Assembly (NCBI GenBank): GCA_000969725.1
Contig: JXSR01S045681.1
DNA: 61,033 bases
Source of the DNA: Ophiothrix spiculata
Taxonomy: Eukaryota > Echinodermata > Ophiuroidea > Amphilepidida > Ophiotrichidae
Direction: 5' to 3' (one strand)
Shown: positions 25,001 to 38,500 of the stretch, piece by piece
Layout of the letters: the number at the start of each line of letters is the position of its first letter
Position numbering within the stretch: position 1 is the first letter of the stretch
Translations under genes and position numbers: made by a program
Notes under the pieces: generated by a model
The model's database searches: none
What the model was told of the DNA's origin: nothing
The model's input: the letters and a program-made list of their open reading frames with translations, nothing else

Positions 25001-28000
25001 TGATCAAAAATGGTTTATAGTAAAAACAGCATAAAATGGAAGAATGTGACTACCTAAAAGCGTTTTCCAGTGTATTTTGTGACCAAAAATGGATAAAAAG
25101 CACATGCATGCTTTTCTATACTAATACATGTGGAATTAAATTTGGGATCCCGAATTTAATTCAACATATGGCCCTAACAGAAAAACTAAGCATCTTTGAG
25201 CCAAATCGTTTGGAGGGTATTCATATCTACCAAAAACAAACCGAATAACTTCATTTTTAACACTTTATAGTATTGCTTTAAGTCAGCTGCTAGCAAAGCA
25301 TTCCATTATTATGCACCAAGACTATGGAATACCTTGCCCCAATCTCTTCGCACTGCCATCACAGTTGCCAGCTTTAAGAGAGGTCTTAAGTCTCAGACAC
25401 CTTTTCCCAAGGTAGTTTTTTGCATGCTTCAGTCCTGTCTTTTCATCTTCCCATTTAGTTTGAGTCATGCTTTTTGATTATTTTTTCAGCGCTGTGATCA
25501 ATATGAAATGGCGCTTTATAAAAGCCTCATGTATGTATGTATGTATGTAATTATTTCAATCGTTTGGGGCAAATCACAGATCTGAATGAGGCAGTAAATG
25601 CACGGTAATAGCATCCGTAATGACAAAACCGATCTGTTGAGCATTTGTGGTAGTGTATGTGGTAGTTTTGTGGGAGGGATTTTGTTGCAACTATCTTCTT
25701 TACAAATGCACATTCTGCATTATTACATTGTGTAGCAGTTACTTCTCTTGTGTGCTTGGAGAAGAACAGTCCTGGAGAAGATGCATTTTGACCATGTTGA
25801 ACTTGAAAGAGTGTATGCTTAAGGTGTCTGGTCCATGATAGATCTTGACTGAAATTTACCGGTAAAAATCGGCATAAATAATATTTGATCGATGCAGAAC
25901 TAATTTTAAAAAATTTAGGGTCACCGTACTCGTTTTTGCATGCGAGTCGGTTTAAAAATGTAATTTTTTGAGCTTTTTGGAAAAAATGAGTACAGTGGTC
26001 TATGGGAAATGTGGCAAAAGTGACATTATCTGTTTTGATTCAAAAACTTCCCACTGAAATTGTGTGTCAATTTTTTTACAAAATTTGCACAAAAGTATGT
26101 TATTTCAGTTAACAAAAGAGGGGGTCACCGACCTATTTTTCACGAAAAAATGAGAAATTGTAACATTTTTGGCTTCAAAACTTCTGCGTATACTGCGCAT
26201 GCGTGTTGTTGCACTTGCTAAATCAAATTAAGTGCATACCTGCGTGCGTAGACTAGACACCTTAAGTTTCAAGGTGGTCATTTTAGTGCTGTTTTGAAAG
26301 AGACCCGCTTTTCATCAAGTTTATTGTCACAGTAGCAAATAATCAGATTTCTTTCTTTAATAATTAACCAACGTTTACCATACTAGAGGGATACTCGTGC
26401 TAAACAGCGCACTTCTATTTTCTTAACTTTGAATCCCAGATTTGATGCTGTTTTTCATTTGGTAGACCAATCCCACAATGCATTGTTTTTTTCAGTTGAT
26501 ATTTGACATTACCGATTAAACAATGTGTTCAATGTGTGTGACGTCATCATTTCTCTATTGGTCATCAGATCTCCACAACGTTGTCTGTCGTGCCCCGGGG
26601 TAGTGGATTTTAAAACACTAATTATAACTTTCTATATTATATTTATTACATGAAAAAAAAAAATTTAGGATCAGGAAATCATCAGTCGTCATTTGTAAAA
26701 TATCAGCAATGTCAATTTTGACAAAGACACGGCAGATTTTCGTGAGTGTCCAAATTTTAAAACAGGCTCGCTAGTCTAAATAATTCGGACTGGCGAGCCT
26801 ATTTTAAAATCCGGGACTAGCGAGCCTATTTCTAAATTCGGACTAGCGAGTTGTTATTTAAATTCAGACTGGCGAGCCTATATTTTCATATTCGGACTAG
26901 CGAACCTTCAGACTAGCGAGCTTTTTTTTTTTTCGGACTAGCGTGCATTTATCAAGGTTATATTTCCTTCATTGAATAACGTGCTCAGAATAGCAAGCAT
27001 TCGGACTAGTGAGCTATCGGACTAGTGAGCTATCGGACTAGTGAGCCTTCAGACCGCCGAGCGGACCCCAATATGAGTACCCGGACTGGCCTATACAGGT
27101 TTTTATGATTCCATTGATGTTACAAGTCTTTTCCTTTTTCTTTGTGTCTATTCAGCATCGATGATGTATGCAGTGTGATAGGGTCATGTATTGAGAAACG
27201 GGAGAAGATCAAACCAGAGCTGGTCAGTTTGCAGAATGAATTCCAAGTCAATCAGGTAAATGAATTGATGATGTATGCAGTGTGATAGGGTCATGTATTG
27301 AGAAACGGGAGAAGATCAAACCAGAGCTGGTCAGTTTGCAGAATGAATTCCAAGTCAATCAGGTAAATGAATTGATGATGTATGCAGTGTGTTAGGGTCT
27401 TGTATTGAGAAACGGGAGAAGATCAAACCAGAGCTGGTCAGTTTGCAGAATGAATTCCAAGTCAATCAGGTAAATGAATCAAACCACACCACTAAATAAC
27501 GGCATTCTGCCAGTACAGGACATTGCGGTATTGAGAAACAGGAGAAGATCAAACCAGAGCTAGTCGGTTTCCAGAATGAATTCCAAGTCAATCAGGTAAA
27601 TGAATCAAAACATAAAAGCTTAATTGCTAAGACTTTGATAAATTCAAAATATCCAGACCTCTGGTTATCATTGCCACAATGAGATACAGGGAAGCAAGGT
27701 GACTTAATTAATAATGTATGGCAAGGTTAGGGATTTTTAGATATCAGTATAATGTGCTTGGAGCTTTTGATAGTCATTATTGACTTCCAATGAAAAATGC
27801 TGTAATGTCTTAGAATCAGAATATGATATCTCCGAAATGGAATAAATAAATAAAAACATAAATACTGGGGATTTTATAGTGCCCTATGCCTCCAAGATTC
27901 GTAATTCCACTCGGCCTCTTTACACTTTACAGGTGTTCACTGACCACTGTAGCTCAAGCTCCATTCCACTCCCAAGCATCATTTCAGGTTCTGTGGCAAA

Positions 28001-31000
28001 CTCCAGGGAGCTGAACCTTGATCAGCCCACATACGCACCATCGCTGCCTTGATCAGCTCCCCGAGTTTTGTACTGGTTTCCACAAGACAATTAGCAGTTA
28101 GTTCCTTGTCCAAGGGAAATTCAACTTTTGGCACCAGCTGGGTTCGAACTCGAGACTTTACGCACCGCAAGCGAGCGCCGTACCGTTTGAGCTAACTTGA
28201 CTGCTAATGACTGATTTCCAAAAAAAGTGAATCTCATATCCTCAAGAGCCCATTGGAAAGTATATGCTCTGTATGCCCCAGCCATTAGCTCTTAGAGACA
28301 GAACTGACTATATGAGTGGTGCACTGGATTGTCACATATTTCTTATTTGTATTCTAAATTTCTTCATTATTTTTTGTCTATACAGGAGGTTAAAGTTTTC
28401 CGCACACCCAGCCCACCAAGGCGGCCGTCTCCGATAGAACTCTCAAGCCCTGATACATTTACCGTGGATCAGATCAAGGTTCTTCTTGAACAGTTTAAGA
28501 ACTCGGCACCCTCGGGTTTCATATCGAGTCGTGGGTTTATTGATATCCTGTCTGACTTAACAGCTCTGACGGTGAGTAAACTATAGCACCCTCTGGTTTT
28601 TATATCGAGTCGGGGGTTTATTGATATTCTGTCTGACTTAAGGGACTAGCCTTGATTGCACTTAGAATTAAAAACCAATGGAAATGCTCTAATAAAGAAA
28701 CGCAGAAATGGCTCAAATTGACAGCGAATTGATTTGTAATATATATATATGTGATGGTAGTGTGACTATCCGGTGTTTTCTAAATCCTAAATTTGTACCT
28801 CAGATGGATTTACCAGATAAAAGATCAAATGAAGCTCTTGCAGATAATTTAATACATATCAAAAGAGAAACAATTTCATCAAAAATAATTTTGTTTACCC
28901 ATCACAGGTGTAGAAACAAGATCTTTTTAAGATTTGAAACTAGAAACGCCTTTTCAACCTTTTTGGCGAAAAAAAAATACAGCTGGTAGTAAATAATTTC
29001 ATTTTTTTTCCCCCTCTGTTACACAAATTCAGCAGAAACTACTGGTAGGATATGTTAGTATAATCATGTTCTATCGATACCTGTGAAAAAAATATAGTCA
29101 GAAAATCAGCAGACAGGATATAGGCCAGTCCCTTTAAGAGCACTAATGGTGAGTAAAATGGTAGTTGACAAGGATACCAAGAAACTTACATCCCCAAACA
29201 AAGATTTATTAGACACTGTAAATAAAAACACAGGTTGAGGGTTACATTTATCAGAAATGAGGCCCTATACATTCTTGATTTAAATAAAGATAAATAAGAA
29301 ATAAAAAATCCTATAGGTTTCTATGGGTCAATCTTGGACACGTTTTTGCCTGTAGCATTAATTTGGCTAAAAGGTATATACGAATGAAACTTTACAATTG
29401 TTTTATTTAGGTGATGACCTTTTTTTCAAATATGGAAAAAGTGTATGTTAAATTTTTCACCAGATCGGAATACCTACCTTTAAATGATAATTATGGTTTA
29501 CACAATGGTGAATTTGTAAACCATGTCATGGAAAATGTTTATTCGGCATGACAATTAATTTACTCCCTTCGTGAAAATTAATCACCACAAGAAAAATCTG
29601 AATGAAAATGTGTACAAACTACAAAAATGACGAAGCCTTAACTCGACCTTCATGAGCTTAAGGATGATTGTTGTGATAAGTTCCTACATGTAAATTTTGT
29701 TTATTTTTTGTCAGTTAATAGAATAAAGAGTCTAAACTTTAAACTTCAACAATAAAAAATGGGGGTCATCGACCATCTAAGGGCACTATGACGTCATATA
29801 TGATGACGTCATTTCATTTTCATCCTAGCTTGAAAAGTCGAGCATTAGGTTAATTAACGTAATTAACTATTTTTATCTGTTCGATGTTATAAAACCAAAT
29901 TTCGACATTCCCAGCAATGAAAATTGTGTTTTAGATTTTACCCCATGTAATTTCATCTCCAGCTATCTTTTGAAAACAGTCGGTGACCCCATATTTTTGT
30001 TCTTGATTTGACATTCACAATTTACCAGCCAAAAATTAAAAAATTCTACAGGTAGCAAATATTTGAAACAGCATTTTGTGGTATAGGAAATCACACGTAA
30101 AAAGTTTATCACTGAAGGCGCATTGGCTCGGTAGCACTCGTAGTAAGTCGTTACTATTTCGCGCTATTTTCGGCGCTTACAGGGAAGACAATGCGTAAAA
30201 GACTAGTGCATGCATTGCGTTTTGCGTATCAGGTGCAAATCTTACGCTCATATACCACACATGCATTTTGTCAAAATCTTCCCGCCACTGACCAACAACT
30301 GATACTGTAACACTGCCACCTGTTGGTGAAAATTAACACCGCGATCGTCTTTAAAGGAGGCCAGTTTGATCTGTGTGTCTTGAATTCTTTACATTTCTCT
30401 TTTCTCTCTTATCTTGTAGACTGAAGACTATGTGCACTATCAAGAACTGCTTAGAGTAATTCCATTTTTCTAAATTCACCAACTTTATTTCACGCTCATT
30501 TACATTCTATGTTATTCAAAGAGATATCACTCCACCTAGGAAATTGAGCATATTCCCATTATTTGATTATGTAGACAGGTGATGCACACTGTATGCAGTG
30601 GGGTTTGAACCCCCAACCTTTTATTTTAACCCCTTCCTTTTTATCCAAACACCCTTTTTACTGAAAGTTCTCTGAGCCCACCCTTTTTAGAAACTTGGTC
30701 AGTTTTTCATACTGATTGGGGTACTGAATTCTTAATTCATCCCACTTTGGTTTATTGAATGAGCCTAGCTCGGCAATGTAGAAAACATACATGGTGACAA
30801 AAAAATCTTATATCACAATGATGATAATTCTAATTCTTGGAGTTTCTCAACATAATTTCAATCTTAGTCAAGGGGTAAGAAGTCCACCCTTTTTATTTCA
30901 GACCCACCCTTTTTATCAAGGCACTCTTTTTACTATAAATTCTCTGAACCCCACACTTTTGGCAATTTTTGGATTTTTCTAGACCCACCCTTTCTAAAGC

Positions 31001-32526
31001 GTGCCATGTATACAGTGATGCATTGATTATGCCTGCACAAATTACCCATAACTATCATTCTGTATTGTTTGAAGGGCTGTCGTGCATACAGTGATGCATT
31101 GGTTATGCCTGCACAAATTACCCATAACTATCATTCTGTATTGTTTGAAGGGCTGTCGTCGACAGACCGTAAGTCGACATTAATGTCGACAGAGAGCATA
31201 TCATGACATGTCGATAGAACCGAGTCCGTCACATCGTAAACCATATGCAAACAAGCATTTATGAAAAGACTGATAGCAAAGGAAATAACTAGCATGATAT
31301 CAATCAAATATTGCAAAATAACTTTAGTTTTTCTATCTTATGATAAATACCAGTAATAAGAATTCATGCTTTCAAGTTTATTAAGGGGACAACGGGTGAT
31401 ATTTACCCAACAAAATCACATTATAATATGTATTGCCTCTTTCTGTATGCGGTATCTCGAACTTTATGTGAGCACTATGGCGCTACCACATAATGGGGTT
31501 CAGTACATCATCATAAATTTATGTCGACATGAAAAAATGGTCCTGACGACAGCCCTATTTTTTTTGGATAACCAGTGATAACTAGTGGTGGTATGCCTGC
31601 AAGAACAATAAAAGTTCATTCACATTCATTTATTCACACTTTGCATATACTGGTATAAGGGGTATATTAAATTTTACGCTTTTTGCGCATAATTCACGTA
31701 GCGTACAAATAAATGTAGTGCAAAAAGTGGTATTTATATACCGCCGCACATATAAAAATAATCACAAGTACGAAAATTAAAGCATTCGAAATGATTCAAA
31801 ATAGCTCATAATTTGCCTTGCGCAAAAATGACTGCAGCGCCAAAATATTTGCTTTTACAGTAATCTAATAAATCTGAAAGACAGAATTCAAACAAATACA
31901 CGATGCACTCTATATTTCAGAGCTGCCCAACAAAGTAAAAATGCAGTATGTGCATTGCAGATATATTGCAAGTTACTTCCTTTTCCCTTGGAGAAATCCT
32001 GCAGAAATGAGAAGACAATCAATTTGCTTTTATAACTTATGGCAGTATCTACTATATCAAACATGTACATACAGCTTTTTAGGAGTGGATTGAAGTGAAA
32101 TTACATGCTAATAGGATGTATCTGCTATGCTTTATAAATGCACATACTGTGTTTTTACTTTGTGGAGCAGAGAGTGCATGCCCTGGGGGGACTCAGATTT
32201 CGGTTGGGTATGGACGCGCGGCCGGAGTTTTCGGCTACTACCCAGTTTGTAAACCTGACGAAGCGAAAAAATGCTACCCATATGTAAACCAATTTGACTT
32301 TAACAACCATTATCTAGACCATTCAGTACATATTTACAATGTAAATTGCACTTTGAAAGCCCAATTTGGCAACCGATAGGTAAACCAAAGGAAAAAAGGA
32401 TCATTTTTGAAAAATGCAACCATTATGTAAACCATTTTTCAAATTTTTGAGGGGCCTTTGGAAAACCTTGGAGGTTAAAAATTTAACCGTTCTTGGCCGC
32501 GCGTCCATACATCTACCTTTCCACTA

Positions 32527-32580
<54 letters not shown>

Positions 32581-35500
32581 GAGTGCATGAAGTGCATATT
32601 CCATGTCTTTTCCAGTATTTACCAAAAATATGCAAATATTTTTCTGTCATATTTGTATTGAATCAAAACATTTTCATTCATTTTGCTGGAGAAATGTGAC
32701 CAAAGCTTGAGCTGGAGAAATGTGACCAAAGCTGTTGCATTTTGTTTCAAGTTTCTCGGTATTTTAGGGCTTTATGTGCATTGATTTTGATTGTTTTTTA
32801 TTCCATGTACTTTAGGTAGAAAATAATCTATCATCAATTATTGATTAAAATTAATTATTGATTAAAACCAATTATTAATTAAAATTACTTTGGCTATGTG
32901 TATTATCTTCATCATCATCATCATTATCATAAATAAATAAAATAAATACTGTGGATTTATAGTGCACTATGCCTCCCAGATTTGTAATTCCACTCGGCCT
33001 CTGCACACTTTACAGGTGTTCACTGACCACTATGGCCCAAGTAAGCTCCAATACACACCAAGCATCATTTCTGGTTCTGCGGCAACCTCTAGGGGTGCTG
33101 AACTTTGATCAGCCCACATATGCATCATCACTGCCCAGATCAGCTCCCCGATTTTGTACGGGTTTTCATGAGACAATTAATTGCCAGTTAGTTCCTTGTC
33201 TAATTGAATGAATTTCAAGCACACTCAACATTTTGCACCAACAGGATAACTCTGGACCTAGAGCCTTTACTGTTTGAGCTTACTTGACTCATATTCAGAT
33301 TAATTCTATAATTTCATACCATACTCAATAATTAAACAAACTTTCATGGCATAATAAGTTATCTTGTGTGGTATAAATCATTCAAAGACACCTCTCAAAT
33401 CAGTACTGATTCACTTTTATGTAATTTGTGAATGTGTTTTTTGATTTTCACAAATTCGTGTTTAAGCTCACAGCTATGTGTACTTGTTCAAAAAATGTAT
33501 CCACAGACTTATTTGATAGCTTTAAAGATTAACTGATCAAATCAAAGTTGGTAGATCAATTACTGTATAAGTTGTATTTTTCGCGCTACATTTATTTTCG
33601 CGAAAAAATGAAAAAAGCGCAAAAATAAAAGCACCTCGAAAATTAATGTGTATTTGTTGTAAAGAAAATTCCATTATAGCCCGAAAGATATGGTCCAAAA
33701 TTGGCCGTGTGCGAAAATTACTGTAATATATTATTCAGTCTTGTCTTGTTATTGTCACTTCTCATCCATATCATCACCACAACTAGATCACTTTGCATAT
33801 GTTTATCACCAGACTCTAATGATATTGACAAATCAATATTGAAATCACCCATAACGTGAAACTGTTTATTTTCCCTTCAAATTTCAGCATGGTATGGAGG
33901 CTTTACCGGACAATTGGATGAAATTAACCGCACCACAACTGGATCATTTGGCGCAGAGTCTATCGCCAGACTCGGAATACATCGACTGGAGGACGTTTCT
34001 CTTGCAGACGGCACAGCCATGGCAACAACCATCCCAAGCACAGCTTCTAGAAACACTGAAAGTGTTTTATGATACTGATGTGTTGAATGCCGGTGTGATT
34101 ACAAGAGATCAGTTTGAACAGGTTAGATTCTTAATCTTGTTCCTCCTATTGTTTATTTATTTATTTATTTATTTCATTCTTCTTTATCCTGGGTTATCCC
34201 TTTAATGCACTAGCACTGTTCTTCCAGGGAGCCCAGGTTATGAAGTCCCATGTGATTTCAGTAAAACAAGCTTGTTTGTGGATATAATTGAATGGATAGG
34301 CGCAATATTGTGCTAACACCTATTTTCCGACCACCTTTGTTCTGGTTTTGAAACAGATGCATTTAAAACAAGTTATTACATCATTTTTCAATTAATTTTG
34401 GGAAAAATATCTCTGGTACAGTTTAATTATCACCATATTGTATATTATATCATGTTTACAGTAATTTGAGCCGTGCAATTGTTTGTACTATTGCACGGCA
34501 TGAAACAAACCAGTGTGATATCATGATATAAAACAAATATTGAATGCCTATGCACATGCAACAGTATACAAATAATGAATGTTTATGAGTGCAATGGTAA
34601 GAAACATTCATTATTTGTTTAATATGACAGCTAAATAAATCTTTGTAAACAAAACAAACCGATGCAACATATATGATATTGTACATGCCAGCTTTAATGC
34701 AACGATGCATCTTATGCTGCTCCCGCGTACTCAATTTAAAATTATGCCCGCGACTGATGTTGCGTCTTACCAAAAAAGGTAACCGTGCAATGTATCGAAA
34801 TTTCTGCATGGCACTATTTCACAGTTGGTGACGTTTGCTATCAAATGGACCAAATGACCAATGGCACGTGAGCCAAGATGAGCCAATCAAGTGACACAGA
34901 TTTATTTAGCTGTTATTTAATACAAAATATATCATTCGATCAAATTTGGACTGATCAATTTCACTCGGCTATGCCTCGTGAAATAGAAAAGTCCAAATTT
35001 GACCTCATGATAAATTTTGTACTATTGCACTCTCAAGCAAAATCATTGTATGACTAAGATTTAGCCATTCAAAAGTCTAAGGGTACCTAAATAATCAAAC
35101 ATTATGGCTTAGCACTATATTGACCCTGAATTCATATTCAGCGCCATAGATAATTTAGAAACACTGTACGTCTTCTTGGATCACTGAATTCATAAACCTT
35201 ACAACAAGTACTCTTAGATGTGTAATTTTGAAAAAGAAAAAACTTTGGTATCTAGTGTTTCTAGAAACTTAGAAATTGTTATGTGCAAGACCTTTGGGCA
35301 ATATAGTGCTAACCCTCACTTTTCAAGTAACTGGCTTGTTTAATTGAAATCACATGGGACTTCAATATTAGTCAAAATATTTTCATTCACCGATGTACTT
35401 CATCACAAAAAACTTTTCAAAAACTATTTTTCATCTTTGTAGTCAAAAATCATTCAAGTCGAAATTTTTGATTTATATAGTGTATAATCTAAGTCTAGTA

Positions 35501-38500
35501 TAAATTATCCAAAGTGTATTAAATAAACAAAGACAGCCAACCCATTTAAAAAAAAATTAAATACTTGCGTGTGGCATTATGCCTGCACCGGTCGGACGAC
35601 CCGTCTGCTCCTATATGCCACTTGTCATAACTAAATACATCACATTGTCAATATCAGACAGCGAATTTTAAAACACACTTCTTCCTTTCATTTTATCTAC
35701 CTATAGGTGCCGTTATGGTACACTGCGGATTCCCGCGTACCCACGCCAGATGATCCATCTGCCCCGATGCCTTTTGACAGAACCACGCATATCAAGAGAT
35801 TATTCTTCGATATATTTGCTGATTTTAATTCCGAGCCTCCTTTGTTGGACTACAAAAACATGGTGAGTGTGATAAAAAACTACGCATATCAAAGAAAGAT
35901 TATTCGTTGATATAATATTTTGCCAGACCTACCACCTGTCCCACATTAGAGGGACAATCTCTCATTCTGTTAACAAGAAAAGTCCTGAAAGCTAAGATGT
36001 CCCTCATTTTGTCATTTTGCATGCTGTGTTTAGCTAGCATGCTATTGTGGTGTCTCTCATTCTGGGATTCAGAGGTTGAGACGTGTGCTATGTTAGACTA
36101 CAAAAACATGTTGAGTGTTTATGAAATCAGAAATCTTGTACAATTCAGTCCGGCGGAACTCATGTACATTTTGTATCCAAATTGTGATACCTGTATCAGA
36201 ATAAGGATATGGAGGGGTATCCGAATTCTGATACGCCTGTTGTGGCGCAGGAGACAAATCGATAGCGCAAGCCAGCAAAATCATGTAGAACATCTTACAT
36301 GCATTTATGATAGATCTATCTTTGAAAATGTCATTTCCATCTGTGCAATATTCCAACGGGACAGCTTCGAAATATGTCCTGATAGGTCCCTATCACAGAA
36401 GGCAAAATAATTTGGCCCAAACTTTCTTAGAATTTAGATGACACATGATGATAATGTTATTGACTTTTATACACACCGGTATGGTGTGCGGCGAAGCTGA
36501 ATATTAATTTTAGCTGGTTTCAGCTGTTTTTAATCCAAATTCAGATACGGGTATCAGAATTTTGATACGGAGTATATACGTATCCGAATTGTGAGTTCCG
36601 CCGAACTGAATTACAATTAAGTGTGACGTGATTCATAATACTCACTACTGGAGCAGGACAAAATATCTGGAAACAACACACTACACAGGTCCAAAATCCT
36701 TATTTCGTGATATGTTTTATAAAATTCTATAAAATCCTTTGTTCGTTATTTGTGAAATGTGTAAACCGCAATTCATCATGTTAGGTGAATCCAAGAAATT
36801 GTGAAAATGCAGTAGTTGCCATATTTCATATATTTGTATTGAATAACCATTTCAGGAACTATCAACATGTATTCTCACCTCACACTTTTACGCGTCTTGT
36901 GTGCTGAGGTTAAAGTTTACACGCAACTCACGCTATACTCGTGAGCTAGCTGTGTTCTGTAGCTGTGTGACTTGATGATCAAATTGATTGGTTTGATGTA
37001 CACGCACTGTGGGATTTGGTCTCACCCAGAATAATAGGCTTTTTTTTCAGACTTCTACTATAATAGTAGTGTAATTTTTGGTATATTTTTGCATTCTATT
37101 GACAAGGTTTTAGATAAACATTACATTTTAGATAAACATTCATGTGGTAGCCATTGCAGATGTAACTGTCTTCATTTCAGCTCCTATACTTCATTATATT
37201 GCCCCCAAAACAACAAATGTGACTTGCTCCCACATAACCCGGACAAAGTCGCCAGAACACTTAAAGAGATATAGCCCAATAAACTTGTTACAAATCAATA
37301 GAAAACAAAGGATTTTTCAACCTTAATATCACTTTTTGACATACAAAACAATGAGCGATCCTGGAGTGTGATATACCATTGGAAAGCTTATAATTTTGCC
37401 ATTTTAAATTTGGTAAAATTTGAAAAAGGGATTTGTGCGACTTTGTCCGGGTTTCGACAGAGCAGGTCACAAATGGTTTCTACATGTACCATGTGTTAAG
37501 TGTTGACGCTTATTGTCATATATGCCAATACTTAAATCTCGCAATGACTAAGAGCCATAATATAAAGCAATTTTATCGGTCCAAGTCTTAGATAAGATAT
37601 TATGTCTACTTAATTTTTCTACATTTCAGCTCTTGTACTTCAGTATCGCCCCGAAAGCAATGAATGGTTTCTACCGTGCACTGAGCATTGCCGCTAATCG
37701 TCACATGCCGAGACCTAAATCTCAAGACGACCAAGAACCAGAACCAAACTCAGAGCAAATGGAGTCTATGAAAGATGTAAGTGAATGATGTTGTTGTTTT
37801 AGTTTAATTTGAATTCTTGGTCACTGGGTGCGATTTTACTTCCTAATAAGGAATTTTGGCCATCCATTATGAGACGATAGATGAAAGTGCGTTCAGCGTG
37901 AAACGCAGTGGAGCCGCGCGTTCAAAATCACGGTGCGATGCAGGTATCACACATCTGGCGGGAACAGCTTTACTGGGTTTGGAATATTTCATGTTTGAAT
38001 AGGGGTGTACATTTTTCAAATAATAATGTTTATAGTTTTTGGCAATAATTCACATCGTTTTTTGGTTTATAAATGACTCAAATTTGTGACTAAGAATGAG
38101 AATAAAAGATGGCGATTTATTGTTTTGCCTGTCATCTGTCGTCTCATAATGGATGGGCGTACATTATGAGACGATAGATGACAGGCAAAACAATAAATCG
38201 CCATCTTTTATTCTCTAAATATGAGGGGTATCAAAAGGTTTTAAATTTATACATATGGGATGGAGCTATACATATATCAATTTTATCAGAATAGTAACTC
38301 GTCTTTATGTACATTATGGTGTAGAAATGGTCTCTTCGGTAGTTTTACTTTCTTTACAGTTGGCGATTGATGTCATCTACCTACCGGCTTATTACATGAG
38401 CTGCATGGTGGAAATTAAGACATTTGGTGTAATTAAGTCCCTGCATTTAAAGGATTAAAAAAATGTTCAGTAAATCTAATGACACAACCAAAATTTAGTT

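Noticed and set aside
26752..27060. CRISPR-like array
   Set aside because: Repeats are imperfect, spacers are irregular and AT-rich, and the DNA is animal intron; not a CRISPR.
27979..28170. Minus-strand frame with RTQLVPKVEFPLDKELTANC
   Set aside because: Translation of a tRNA-derived SINE body.
32493..32699. Proline-run protein
   Set aside because: Translation of the poly-C tract at a transposon end, not a gene.
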